The notes under the pieces are model-generated. The model was not told the origin of the DNA and ran no database searches. It was given only the letters and a program-made list of their open reading frames with translations. A DNA stretch of 57,622 nucleotides from Herbaspirillum sp. LeCh32-8 (GTDB lineage: Bacteria > Pseudomonadota > Gammaproteobacteria > Burkholderiales > Burkholderiaceae_D): NCBI RefSeq assembly GCF_017814915.1, contig NZ_JAGIPZ010000018.1, forward strand, positions 1-57,622, in the 5' to 3' direction. The position numbers and the translations under genes were made by a program. Numbering within the stretch: position 1 is the stretch's first letter; each line of letters begins with the position of its first letter. This document shows positions 17,953 through 28,358 of this stretch, one piece after another.

Positions 17953-19443
17953 TCACGCATCCTCTGACGTGTTTTGGCTTGCGCACTGTGCACGATTGCG
18001 TCCGGCGCGCTTGGCCCGGTAAAGCGCTTCGTCGGCCGCTTGGAGCACATCTTCTATGCGGCGATGTTGCGCAGCGCTGAAATCGGCCACGCCGATGCTG
18101 ACGGTCAGCGTACCCAAAGAGCTCGTCGCATGGACGATGCCCCGTGCGCGAACGGCGTCGCACAGACGCTGCGCCACCACCATGGCGCCTTCCTCCGGGG
18201 TCTCCGTCAGCAGGACGACGAACTCTTCTCCGCCGTAGCGAGCGGCGCAATCCGTGCTGCGCGGCAGATTCTCCCTGATGATCCGGGCGACTTCCTGTAG
18301 CACCTCATCTCCCAATTTGTGGCCGTAGGTGTCGTTATAGAACTTGAAGTAGTCGACATCGACGAACAGCAGCGAGAACCGTATTGATGCATTCCTTTGG
18401 CTATGCTCCCAAGTCGCTTCCAAGGCCTGGTCCAACGCTCTGCGGTTGAGCAGGCCGGTAAGGCCGTCGGTGCGGGTCATTTCCTTGAGTTGCATTTCCG
18501 CCGCAACGCGTTTTCGGAATTCCTGTCGAATGCTTGAGAGCAGCGTCGCGGAAATGAAGACGAAAGCGCAGAGCGCCAGCATGACCGCATACAAAGAGTC
18601 ATACCAGTCTTTGAAAATGGCCGACTCGGCATGTCCGACGAACACCAAGAGCGGAGATTGTGGCACCCGCCGGAAGGTGTACAGGCGCTTGATGCTGTCG
18701 TTGCGCGAATAGGAAAAGAAGCTGCCTTCGTTGTCTTTCAGGATGGTCTTGACGCGTTGATAGTTGGCGCTCGCGCTCAGGTCTGCGCCGATGACCGACT
18801 CCTGGTACGGAATGCGCATGTAGGCTATGCCGTCCTCGGAGTAGAGCGAGATGATGCCGTCCGTCCCCAGCGCCAGCCCCTCGAAGAGATCACGGAAGTA
18901 GGTCAGATCCAGCGCCATGACCACTACGCCGTCAAAGCTGCCATCGGCGCGATTAAGGCGTTTGGAGAGGACGATCACCTTCAGGTCCCGGCCCAGCCGG
19001 GCCGATATCGGCCGCGAGACGTACAGGCCTGCGTCGGGCGCATCCCGATGGACGGTGAAGTATGCGCGATCCGCGTAGTTGGCCATGGCCTGCCCCGACT
19101 GCCGGAGCGAACTCGCCAACACCTTGCCGTGGGCGTCGAGGACCGCCATGACGGAGACATGCTTCAACGTGGCGGCGTTGCCGAACAAATAGAGATAGCG
19201 CTCCGCGGTCGGGAGAGCATGGGATGAAATGGGATGCTGATAGCGATAGGCCAACGAATCGAGCGCCAGCGAGAGAATCTCGAAATTGCGAGAGATCGCA
19301 CGCTGTGCAACCAGGGTGACATTCTTCGCGTTGTCCACCGCGGCAAGGCTGGTCTGGCGGTAGCTCTGGTAGAGCATGCTGCCGCAGATTGCAAGTACCA
19401 TCAACGCCGATGTGCCCATCACCAGGGCCAAATGCCTCTTCAA
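17953..19443 (-). CDS. Diguanylate cyclase with periplasmic cache-type sensor
   Basis: 496 residues making cyclic di-GMP from GTP. Membrane segment at about 6-26, a periplasmic sensor of about 250 residues with a double-cache pattern (VLDAHGKVLASS, RAYFTVHRD, YVSRPIS, then GIISLYSEDG), second membrane segment at about 284-304, and a GGDEF domain with active-site GGEEF at 404-408. The inhibitory I-site RxxD (R395, D398) sits the expected five residues upstream, so product feedback is likely. No EAL domain. Single gene, leftward, divergent from the NtrB-like kinase. The cache pattern suggests a small organic ligand. Confidence 0.94.
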   Translation of the reverse strand: MKRHLALVMGTSALMVLAICGSMLYQSYRQTSLAAVDNAKNVTLVAQRAISRNFEILSLALDSLAYRYQHPISSHALPTAERYLYLFGNAATLKHVSVMAVLDAHGKVLASSLRQSGQAMANYADRAYFTVHRDAPDAGLYVSRPISARLGRDLKVIVLSKRLNRADGSFDGVVVMALDLTYFRDLFEGLALGTDGIISLYSEDGIAYMRIPYQESVIGADLSASANYQRVKTILKDNEGSFFSYSRNDSIKRLYTFRRVPQSPLLVFVGHAESAIFKDWYDSLYAVMLALCAFVFISATLLSSIRQEFRKRVAAEMQLKEMTRTDGLTGLLNRRALDQALEATWEHSQRNASIRFSLLFVDVDYFKFYNDTYGHKLGDEVLQEVARIIRENLPRSTDCAARYGGEEFVVLLTETPEEGAMVVAQRLCDAVRARGIVHATSSLGTLTVSIGVADFSAAQHRRIEDVLQAADEALYRAKRAGRNRAQCASQNTSEDA

Positions 19444-19643
19444 CTGCTTAATTTTCTTTCCCCCAAATCCCTGCAGGCGCTATTAACTCATGAAAAAAAT
19501 ATGCGAGCCATATTGATAGACGGAAACGTGATGCGACTACAACATTGGTATTGAGAAGCATTAGAATGCGTGCTGATTCAATCATGGCATGTCCTTGCGA
19601 CCTGCCGCACTTCCACTGATCCGGCTTTTGGCGAGGAGGATGT

Positions 19644-20977
19644 CTGCGAACGACACACACCATCAAGCGCGACCTCATCATCTTGTGGGTTTTTATCGCG
19701 CTCATTGCGCTGGTGCTGGCGTCATTGCTTTTTCAGTTGAGCCGGCAAGGCGCATCGGCGCAGATTTCGGCAGCGACCCGGCAGGTGGCGTTGAGTTGCG
19801 AAGCCATACGTTCCGGCGCGCAGGTCGGGCATGGGACAGCGCCAGCAGGCGCGCCATTGCGGCCGGCGGTATTGCAGGCCGCCATCGACCTGGCGTTGCG
19901 GGACCAATCCGGCGTGGAGGGGGGCTTTTGGCGATCCTCGGACGGTGTGGTGGCATACGCCTTTCCCACTTACGACGGCAGCGGCGTCAAGCGCGACGCG
20001 CCGAGTGCGGAGCTGGAACGCATTGCCGCCACCGCGCAGCGCGCGCTCGATGCCGCCGGCACGGTCACCGATGTGCGCCCCGGCTTGAGGGAGTCGGTCG
20101 TATTCGCCGCCTGTCCCGCCAGCCAGGCGTCGGACGCGACGGCGGCCTGGACCCTCAAGCGGGTGCCGCTCATGAGTGCGACGGTGCTCAACCAGTTGCT
20201 GCTTTCAACCAGTCTGCTGCTGGCCTTTGTGGTGCTCTCCGGTATCTGGCTCGGTTGGACGCTGTCGCGCTGGCGCCGACACAACGCTGAACTGGCGGCG
20301 CAACTCGCGCACGCGGAGCGGCTCGCCACGCTGGGCCGGGTCGCCGCCGGCATGGCGCACGAGATACGCAATCCCATCGGCACCATGCGCCTGAAAGCGG
20401 AGAATGCCTTGGCGGCGGCGCCCGCCGTACGTGAAGCGCGAGTGGCCGGCGCGCTGGAGGCAGTGCTGGCGCAGACCGAACGATTGGACGCGCTGGTGTC
20501 GAGCCTGCTGGCGTTGGCCCAGCCGTTCAGCGTGCGGCGCCAGGCGGTCGATTTGTTCCAGTGGCTGGGCGAGCAGCTGCATGTCCACAGCGAGGCGGCT
20601 GATGAACTGGGGATAACGCTGCGGCTGGCCATCGATCGCGAGCGTTTCTCCGCCGAGTGCGGCGCGCTGGATACTGTCCAGATGGCGCGTGCCCTGGACA
20701 ATCTGCTGCGCAATGCACTGGCGCATTGCGCGCGCGGCGGTGTGATCGAAGTGGGGGCGCGCACGCCGCAGCCCCAGCGGCTGCTACTGTGGGTCGCCGA
20801 TGACGGCGAGGGCGTTCCCGTCGAACTGCGCGACAGCTTGTTCGATCCCTTCATCGGCCATCGCCCCGGAGGAACCGGCCTGGGTTTGTCGCTGGTTCGC
20901 GAAATCGTGCATGCCCACGGCGGCAGCATCGTATTGGCGCCCACGACGCGCGGCGCCCGTTTTGAAATGGAGTTGCC

Positions 20978-20993
<16 letters not shown>
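19644..20993 (+). CDS. Sensor histidine kinase (NtrB-like, two membrane segments)
   Basis: About 449 residues if begun at the CTG at 19644, 436 if begun at the TTG at 19683. The CTG was preferred: it lies four bases after GGAGG and gives a charged KRD before the first membrane helix, whereas TTG has no ribosome site and starts inside the helix. Periplasmic loop of about 145 residues, second membrane segment, then H-box GMAHEIRNP (His226 counted from the TTG), N-box NLLRNALAH, DDGEG and GGTGLGLSL. The 3' end overlaps the regulator gene by 16 bases, so the two are coupled. It should phosphorylate the NtrC-family regulator that follows. The lack of ATG or GTG could also reflect a sequencing error. 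Confidence 0.9.
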
Positions 20994-22318
<1,325 letters not shown>

Positions 22319-22350
22319 CAAGCCCGGTCGCCGCTTGTCGCGCCTCAATG

Positions 22351-22388
22351 TGTCCGCGAGCGGACAGCTCCTGTCAATAAAGCGGACA
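22351..22388. promoter_or_regulatory. Two palindromic upstream activator sites for the adjacent NtrC-family regulator
   Basis: Site 1 is the perfect palindrome TGTCCGC-GA-GCGGACA (22351-22366). Site 2 (22372-22388) is TGTC-N6-GCGGACA with the same right half. They lie about 55 to 90 bases upstream of the -24 element, the usual distance for enhancer-binding proteins. Assignment to the neighbouring regulator is an inference from position. Confidence 0.72.
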
Positions 22389-22439
22389 GCCTGCCGGATG
22401 CCCGCATTCGCAAGTGCTTGATCTGAAAGGATTTCACGG

Positions 22440-22456
22440 CAGGCACGCGGTTTGCT
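22440..22456 (+). promoter_or_regulatory. Sigma-54 promoter (-24/-12)
   Basis: GGCACGCGGTTTGCT at 22442-22456 matches the sigma-54 consensus TGGCACG-N4-TTGC(A/T) except for the first base, with exactly 10 bases between GG and GC. The start of transcription would be near 22467, 27 bases before the ATG of the next gene. Confidence 0.87.
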
Positions 22457-22493
22457 GAAGTCATGATGCATCGCCAACCCCCAAGGAGCTGCC

Positions 22494-23210
22494 ATGACTT
22501 TCCACCGCCGGGGACGCCTCTCGCGTCCCGTTCGTATCCTGTTCTTGCTATCGTGCGCCGTCACCGCCGGTCATGCCGCCGCCGTTTCTCCGCTGCCCGA
22601 CGCGCCGCCGCCCCCACCTCCACCCGCTGCTCGCTTCAGTCCTGATTCCGCCGGAGCCATGCAGGTCCCCGTGGTCACCGGGCGTGTGACGCGCATGCTG
22701 ATCAACCCTTACGGAGAGGTCGACGGGTTGTTGCTCGATAAGCGCGTGGTCGTGAAATTTCCTCCGCATTTGTCGCGCCGCCTGACCGAGGCGGTGGCGC
22801 CGCAGCAGCTAGTCCGGATATTCGGCGTCGCAGAAGCGCCGCAGGTGATCAAGGCTGACGCCATCGTCAACACAGCCACCGGCCAGGGCGTGCTCGATGT
22901 TCCTCCGGCGCTGGACAGCGATGCTCCGCTGCCGCCGCACCTGCGCGCAGCGCAGCTCAGCCAGCTGAGCGTGCGCGGCAAGATCTCGCTGGTGCTGACC
23001 GGCCCGCGCGGCGAAGCTAACGGCGTGCTGCTCGACGACGGCAGCATCGTGCGCTTCGCGCCTGACAGCTTGCCCTTCCGCCCCGATCCCGGGATGCCTT
23101 TTGCCGCCACCGGCATGGGTACGCGTAACAGTTACGGCACTGCAATCGAAGCGGTCAGTGCCGGGGGCGGTTCTACCGAACTGCAGCCGCTCTACGGGCG
23201 CATGCGCTGA
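22494..23210 (+). CDS. Exported protein with two tandem OB-like repeats
   Basis: 238 residues; AAGGAG sits 6 bases before the ATG. Signal peptide ends near AGHAAA (about 30), followed by a proline run (38-44). Two internal repeats then follow: VTGRVTRMLINPYGEVDGLLLD with VVVKFPPHL (about 61-92) and VRGKISLVLTGPRGEANGVLLDD with IVRFAPDSL (about 159-193). Each reads as a small beta barrel with a conserved G-x-(V/A)-(D/N)-G-(L/V)-LLD turn. No family is named with confidence; the repeats look like OB-fold periplasmic proteins. Controlled by the sigma-54 promoter and activator sites just upstream, so it is probably the main local target of the two-component pair. Confidence 0.8.
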   Translation: MTFHRRGRLSRPVRILFLLSCAVTAGHAAAVSPLPDAPPPPPPPAARFSPDSAGAMQVPVVTGRVTRMLINPYGEVDGLLLDKRVVVKFPPHLSRRLTEAVAPQQLVRIFGVAEAPQVIKADAIVNTATGQGVLDVPPALDSDAPLPPHLRAAQLSQLSVRGKISLVLTGPRGEANGVLLDDGSIVRFAPDSLPFRPDPGMPFAATGMGTRNSYGTAIEAVSAGGGSTELQPLYGRMR

Positions 23211-23282
23211 TCCGGCCTGATCGCGTACAGCGGGCCTGACGAGCCCGCCTTCTTCAACCCTTCCAAGAAAAGACCAAAAATC

Positions 23283-23630
23283 GTGTCGCCAAAAATTCTA
23301 CCCATCGTATTCCTGCTCATCTCCAATGTGTTCATGACATTTGCGTGGTACGGACACCTCAAGTTCGAAGGCAAGCCGTTGTATCTGGTGATCTTCGTGA
23401 GCTGGCTGATCGCGCTGGCCGAGTACTGCTTCGCCGTGCCGGCCAACCGCATCGGGCACAGCGTCTATAACGCCGCCGAATTGAAGACCATGCAGGAGGT
23501 CATCACGCTGGTGGTGTTCTCCGTGTTCTCGGTGCTGTATCTGGGGGAACAATTCACCGTCAATCACCTGGTCGGCTTTGTGTTCATCTGCGCCGGCGCC
23601 TTCTTCATCTTCAAGGGGCCGATAACATGA
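23283..23630 (+). CDS. DMT/DUF486 family small membrane protein
   Basis: 115 residues with four predicted membrane helices (about 4-22, 30-50, 70-88 and 93-111), matching the DUF486 family of EamA-like four-helix proteins. It starts at a GTG (23283). The family is placed with drug/metabolite transporters, but transport has not been assigned. The stop overlaps the start of the following MFS gene by four bases (ATGA), so the two are made together. Confidence 0.88.
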   Translation: MSPKILPIVFLLISNVFMTFAWYGHLKFEGKPLYLVIFVSWLIALAEYCFAVPANRIGHSVYNAAELKTMQEVITLVVFSVFSVLYLGEQFTVNHLVGFVFICAGAFFIFKGPIT

Positions 23631-24862
23631 CGGCCCGTATGTCCGGCGAAGAGCGATCCATTACCTGGCTCTCCCGGCTCAATTTTTTTCTCGCCGATGT
23701 GCGCGACGGACTGGGGCCTTTCTTGGGCATCTTCCTGATGGGCCACGGGTGGCGCGCCGACGATATCGGTTACGTGATGACCATCGGCGGCATCGCCGGA
23801 ATGCTGGCCACCACGCCGGCCGGTGCGCTGATCGACGCCACCCGGCACAAGCGCATGCTGGTCGCGGTGGGCGCGATCCTCGTGGTGGCCGGCTCGCTGG
23901 TGCTGATCCTGTCGACCTCCTTCGCGCCGGTTGCGGCTTCGCAGGTCGGCATCGGCATCGTTGGCGCGGTCATCGGTCCGGCCATCGCCGGCCTCACGCT
24001 GGGCATGGTGGGGCAGCGCCGGCTGGCTTCCCAACTAGGCCGCAATGAAGCCTGGAATCATGCGGGCAACGTTGCTTCCGCGGCGCTGGCCGGCGCGGTG
24101 AGCTATTACTGGGGAATCACGGCGGTGTTCGTCCTGATGGCGCTGATGGCGCTTGCCTCGCTCGCGTGCCTGGCGCGCATAGACCCGGCGCACATCGACC
24201 ACGAGGCGGCGCGCGGCGCCGCCTCGTCGCAAGCCGACGGTGTGCGCATATCGCCGCTGCGCCTGTTGCTGCGATCACGCGTGTTGCTGGCGCTGGCGAT
24301 TGCGATGATGCTGTTCCATCTTGGCAATGCCGCCATGCTGCCGTTGCTGGGGCAGTCGGCGACCGCGCAAGGCGCAGTATCGCCGGGGCTGTACACCGCG
24401 CTGACCATCATCGTGGCGCAAATCGTCATGGTTCCCGTCGCGCTGGCGGCGGGGCGTTTGGCAACGCGGTACGGCTACGTCATGCTGGTGACCGTCGCGT
24501 TGGCGGCATTGCCGCTGCGCGGGCTGGTTGCGGGTTACTGGGATTCGCCGTGGTGCCTGTTGCCGGTGCAAATCCTCGATGGCATCGGCGCCGGGATCCT
24601 TGGCGTTGCTCTGCCGGGGCTGGTGGCCCAGCTGCTCCAGGGCAGCGGTCATATCAACGTGGGACTGGGCGCCGTCACCGCCGTACAGTCCGTGGGCGCG
24701 GCGCTGAGCCCGGCGCTTGCCGGCATGATGGCCCAGCGTCATGGATACGGGATGGCATTTCTGATGCTGACGGTCTTTGCGCTATTGGCACTGATCATCT
24801 GGTACGGGCTGGTACTCCGGGCGGGCAACGCAAGGCCGATGAACAAGTTCGAAGCGACCTAG
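23627..24862 (+). CDS. MFS transporter
   Basis: 411 residues with 12 predicted membrane helices. Between helices 2 and 3 is a recognisable MFS loop (GALIDATRHKRMLV) and the pattern recurs in the second half (AGRLATRYGYVMLV). Inner-membrane secondary transporter. The N-terminal segment NFFLADVRDGLGPFLGIFL is characteristic of a subgroup usually annotated as putative exporters. Coupled to the DUF486 gene by a four-base overlap. Substrate unknown. A bidirectional hairpin follows 94 bases after the stop. Confidence 0.9.
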   Translation: MTARMSGEERSITWLSRLNFFLADVRDGLGPFLGIFLMGHGWRADDIGYVMTIGGIAGMLATTPAGALIDATRHKRMLVAVGAILVVAGSLVLILSTSFAPVAASQVGIGIVGAVIGPAIAGLTLGMVGQRRLASQLGRNEAWNHAGNVASAALAGAVSYYWGITAVFVLMALMALASLACLARIDPAHIDHEAARGAASSQADGVRISPLRLLLRSRVLLALAIAMMLFHLGNAAMLPLLGQSATAQGAVSPGLYTALTIIVAQIVMVPVALAAGRLATRYGYVMLVTVALAALPLRGLVAGYWDSPWCLLPVQILDGIGAGILGVALPGLVAQLLQGSGHINVGLGAVTAVQSVGAALSPALAGMMAQRHGYGMAFLMLTVFALLALIIWYGLVLRAGNARPMNKFEAT

Positions 24863-24955
24863 CATTGTCACGTGTGACCAGCCGGTCGACGGTGGCGTCG
24901 TCAAGAGCGCCTTTTGACCGCAAGGCCGTTGCGCAGATAGCGCCGCCCAAAAAGA

Positions 24956-24988
24956 GAAGCCCGGTTCAGCGGATGCGAACCGGGCTTC
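24956..24988 (-). terminator. Terminator between convergent MFS and hydrolase genes
   Basis: Eleven-base perfect stem GAAGCCCGGTT/AACCGGGCTTC with an 11-base loop. Leftward it is followed by TCTCTTTTTGGG, so it best serves the leftward hydrolase; rightward TTCTTCCTT follows, so it can act both ways. Confidence 0.82.
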
Positions 24989-25066
24989 TTCCTTGTGCGG
25001 CGGCGCCAGGCGGGACAATGCGCCGCCCGCGCATGCGGGACGGCGATGTAACGCGCAGGGCGTGGC

Positions 25067-25843
25067 TTACTTGCTGGCGGCCACCGCCTCCAGGATCACC
25101 TTGGCCACATCTGCCGGGCGCGACTGCTGCGGAACGTGGCTGGTCGGCAGCTCGGTGGTCTTGGCGTTGATCTGCTTGGCGAAGGCGCGTTCCAGATCCG
25201 GCTGGATCATGCGGTCGTTCTTGCTGACGATGTACCAGCTCGGACGGGTCTTCCAGGCGGCGGTGCCGACCTTCTCGCCAAACGCCTTGAGGGCGATCGG
25301 GCCCTGGGTTGCGGCCATCACGGCGGCTTGCTTGGCCGGCACATCCTGGGCGAAATCGGCGGCCACGGCGGCAGCCGGCAGGCTGGCGAAGCCGGCCTTG
25401 TCCACGGCCAGCTTGGTGATGCCCGGAGGCGGCGGCAGGTCCTTGCCCAGGTCGCCGGTAGCCTGGCCGGCGTCCGGTGCGAAGGCCGCCACGTAGACCA
25501 GGCTGGCCACCTTGTCATCGTTGCCGGCTTCGGTGATCACGGTGCCGCCCCAGGAGTGGCCCACCAGCACCACCTTGCCGGGCTGGTTGTCGATGGCGCG
25601 CTTGGCGGCGGCAACGTCGTCGGCCAGCGAGGTCAACGGGTTTTGCACGGCGGTGACCTTGATGCCCTTGGCCTGCAGCAGCGGGATCACCTTGGCCCAA
25701 TCGGAGCCGTCGGCGAAGGCGCCGTGCACGATCACGACCGAGGGCTGCTCGGCGGGGCCGGCGGCCATGGCATTGGCGCCCGAGAAGGCGGCTGCGGCCG
25801 CGAGGAGGGTGAGGCCGGTCTTCAGGTTGAACATTGCTTTCAT
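25067..25843 (-). CDS. Exported alpha/beta hydrolase
   Basis: 258 residues; the ATG at 25843 follows AAGGAG at ideal spacing, while the frame is open to 26005. Signal peptide of about 28 residues (MKAMFNLKTG, hydrophobic, AMA-AG). Nucleophile elbow GHSWGG (95-100, Ser97), acid in KNDRMIQP and His in PTSHVPQQS make a full triad. The oxyanion motif is HGAFADGSDW. Members of this type are periplasmic esterases or lactonase-like enzymes of unsettled substrate. Divergent from an HD-like/LuxR regulator that is a candidate for its control. Confidence 0.9.
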   Translation of the reverse strand: MKAMFNLKTGLTLLAAAAAFSGANAMAAGPAEQPSVVIVHGAFADGSDWAKVIPLLQAKGIKVTAVQNPLTSLADDVAAAKRAIDNQPGKVVLVGHSWGGTVITEAGNDDKVASLVYVAAFAPDAGQATGDLGKDLPPPPGITKLAVDKAGFASLPAAAVAADFAQDVPAKQAAVMAATQGPIALKAFGEKVGTAAWKTRPSWYIVSKNDRMIQPDLERAFAKQINAKTTELPTSHVPQQSRPADVAKVILEAVAASK

Positions 25844-25998
25844 GACTTGCTCCTTGGTAGGGGTGGTGGTTTGGTGGGTCTTGCTGAATCGGTGAGGCAA
25901 GTCTAGAAAAGTCCCGTCCGCGCCGGTATCGGTCAATTGACCGACCCGGTTGTTTGCATCGTCTTGCCCACTTCCACCATTGCCGCTAGAGTGCCGGC

Positions 25999-27441
25999 AT
26001 GCCATCCGACAACATCCTTTCCACTACCGTCTCCGCTCACGCCGCCGTGCGCTTGCTGGCCATGGCCGGCGACCTCAGCATGGGCCAGCCAACCGACCAG
26101 TCGGCGCGTTCGGCGCGGCTGGCGGGTCAATTGGCGCTCCTGGACGGGGCTGGCGCTGAGGTCGCCATGCATGCGCGCCTGGTGGCGTTGCTGCGCTGGT
26201 CGGGCTGCACGGCCAACGCAGCCGGGTTCGCCGTCCTGCTAGGCGATGACGTCGCGGGGCGCGACGCCATGCTGAGGAATGCCTTGCCGGCCGGGCATCC
26301 GCTCACCTTCGCCAACGTCGAGCCGCTGGCGCGCATCCATTGCGAGGTGGCGGGCGACCTCGCCGGCATGCTGGCCTTGCCCGCCGAGGTCGAGGCCGGC
26401 CTGCGCCACGTGTGGGAACACTACGACGGCGGCGGCGCGCCGCAGCAGTTGCGCGCGCCGGCGATCCCGGCGGTGGTCTACTACACCAGCCTGGCCGGCG
26501 ACCTGGAGATCCTGGCGCGCACCTACGACGCGCCGACGGCCATGCAAATGATCCAGTCCTGGGGCGGCGCCAAGTATCCGGCGGCGCTGGCGGCCCTGGC
26601 GGCAGAACATGCCGACGCGCTGCTGGCGACGCTGGACGGGCCGGATGAAGACGGCGCCTTGCCGGCGCATCAGGTCGCGTTGTCCATCGTCGCCGACCTG
26701 GTGGAACTGAAGCTGCCGTGGCTGGCCGGCTATTCCCGACGCGTGGCCGAACTGGCCGGGCGCGCCGCAGCGCTGGCCGGATTGCCGCTGGAGCAGCAGA
26801 AACGGCTGGCGCGCGCCGCGCTGGTGCATGGCGTGGGACGCGCCTCGGTCGCCAACACGATCTGGGAGCGCACCGGCAAGCCCGGCAGCGCCGATTGGGA
26901 AAAGATCCGCCTGGCGCCCTACTGGACCGCGCGCGCCGGCGCGCTGGTGCCGGAGCTGCGGGAGGAGGCCGCGCTGGCTTCGCACATGTACGAACGTGTG
27001 GACGGCAGCGGGTATTTCCGCAGCCTTGAGCGCGACGCGCTGGACTTGCCGCAGCGCTTGCTGGCCGCGGCCGGCGCCTACGCCGCGCTGTGCGCGCCAC
27101 GCCCCTGGCGCGCGGCGCTGCAGCCACAGGAGGCGGCGCAGGTGCTGGAAGAGGAGGGCCGGGCCGGTCGCCTGGACGCCACCGCAGCCGGGTTCGTGAT
27201 CGCCGCCGGGGGCGGCGAGGGCGAGGCAGGCATGGCGCCTGCCCGCAAGGGCCTGCTGTCGGAGCGCGAGGTCGAGGTGCTGCGTCGTATCAGCCTGGGA
27301 GAAAGCAACAAGGAAGCGGCGCGCGTGATGCAGATCAGCCCGTCCACCGTGCGCACGCACATGGAGAGCATCTTCCGCAAGCTGGGATGCTCCACGCGCG
27401 CGGCGGCCACCCTGAAGGGCCTGACGCTCGGCCTGATCTGA
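25999..27441 (+). CDS. LuxR-type regulator with tandem degenerate HD-GYP-like domains
   Basis: 480 residues. The first half has an HD-like layout (LLRWSGC near 64-70, then WEHYDGGGAP at 139-148 and a helix with LAGDLE). The second half repeats it in HD-GYP form: LVHGVG (275-280) where active enzymes have LHDIG, then SHMYERVDGSGY (328-339). Both lack the metal-binding HD pair, so phosphodiesterase activity is doubtful and the module may bind a ligand instead. The C-terminus (417-475) is a LuxR/NarL helix-turn-helix (LLSEREVEVLRRISLGESN, STVRTHMESIFRKLG). Cytosolic. Divergent from the exported hydrolase. Confidence 0.87.
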   Translation: MPSDNILSTTVSAHAAVRLLAMAGDLSMGQPTDQSARSARLAGQLALLDGAGAEVAMHARLVALLRWSGCTANAAGFAVLLGDDVAGRDAMLRNALPAGHPLTFANVEPLARIHCEVAGDLAGMLALPAEVEAGLRHVWEHYDGGGAPQQLRAPAIPAVVYYTSLAGDLEILARTYDAPTAMQMIQSWGGAKYPAALAALAAEHADALLATLDGPDEDGALPAHQVALSIVADLVELKLPWLAGYSRRVAELAGRAAALAGLPLEQQKRLARAALVHGVGRASVANTIWERTGKPGSADWEKIRLAPYWTARAGALVPELREEAALASHMYERVDGSGYFRSLERDALDLPQRLLAAAGAYAALCAPRPWRAALQPQEAAQVLEEEGRAGRLDATAAGFVIAAGGGEGEAGMAPARKGLLSEREVEVLRRISLGESNKEAARVMQISPSTVRTHMESIFRKLGCSTRAAATLKGLTLGLI

Positions 27442-27537
27442 TCAGGTCAATTTGGCCGGCCCTTGCCGGCCCGGCGCGCGCAGCATGTCCCGGGCGCGTG
27501 ATGCCTGCCGGCGTCAACAGGCAACGCCCCATCCAGC

Positions 27538-28281
27538 TTAACCCGCCAGCTCCTGCAAGCGCTGCTGACAGCGCCGGGCGCACTCGGCCACCGCCTTTTC
27601 GGTCGCGGCCCGTTTCGCGGCGAAGCGCGCGACCGGCAGCACAACGGAAATCGCCAGCTTCATGCCGCGGAAATGCCCTACCGGCAGGCCGACCGCACAG
27701 GTTCCCATCGCATGTTCTTCGAGGTCGCAGGCAACGCCGCCGCGGCGGATGGCGTCAATTTGCTTTTGCAGCAGCTCCGCCGAGCCCAGGGTGTTGGGGG
27801 TGAGGCGGCGCAGTTCGCGGTCGCCGTAGAGGGCGTGGATCTCGGCATCGGTGCACAGCGACAGCAGGGCTTTTCCGTTCGCCATCGAATAGGCCGGATA
27901 GTCCGCGCCCAGCGCCGGCACGGCGCGGACCGGCTGGTCCGAGAGGAAGCGATCCATGAACAGGACCTCGCCGTTGACCAGCGTCGAGAGGTCGATGGTC
28001 TCGTGCGTCGCTTCAAACAAGCCGTACATCTCCGCGCGCAATTCGCGCGCGATGTTGGGGCCGGGCAGTTCGGCCAGACGGCGCAATCCCCAGCCGGGCC
28101 GTACGCCGCCGGCGCCCGCCTGCACCAAATGTTCCGACTCCAATGCATTGACGATGCGCTGCACCGTGGAGCGTGCCAGCCCGGTTGCCGTCGCCAGTTG
28201 GCCCAGGCTCAGGCCGTCCGGATTGGCCGACACTTCGCGCAGGAGCGCCGCCGCGCGTGAGATGACCTGTATGCCTTCCAT
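27538..28281 (-). CDS. IclR family transcriptional regulator
   Basis: 247 residues. N-terminal winged helix (about 6-68; LGQLATATGLARSTVQRIVNAL) and C-terminal effector domain with the family Cys of GVACDLEEHAMGTCAVGLPV. The start MEGIQV at 28281 is favoured by GGAG 7 bases upstream; ATGs at 28305 and 28353 are also open but lie inside the operator region. Divergent from the Bcr/CflA-like exporter, with GGTACA-type repeats between them, so it probably controls that gene and itself. Confidence 0.9.
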   Translation of the reverse strand: MEGIQVISRAAALLREVSANPDGLSLGQLATATGLARSTVQRIVNALESEHLVQAGAGGVRPGWGLRRLAELPGPNIARELRAEMYGLFEATHETIDLSTLVNGEVLFMDRFLSDQPVRAVPALGADYPAYSMANGKALLSLCTDAEIHALYGDRELRRLTPNTLGSAELLQKQIDAIRRGGVACDLEEHAMGTCAVGLPVGHFRGMKLAISVVLPVARFAAKRAATEKAVAECARRCQQRLQELAG

Positions 28282-28309
28282 GCTTGTCTCCGATGGGGTT
28301 TGCATGGAT

Positions 28310-28352
28310 TGTACCGTATTGTGGTACAGTATCTGTATCGCATCGTGGTACA
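28310..28352. promoter_or_regulatory. Probable operator for the IclR regulator
   Basis: Inverted repeat TGTACC-N7-GGTACA (28310-28328), plus a third half site GGTACA at 28347-28352, exactly 24 bases from the second. It lies in the 77-base gap between the divergent IclR and MFS genes, so both promoters must overlap it. Confidence 0.72.
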
Positions 28353-28358
28353 TCTCTT

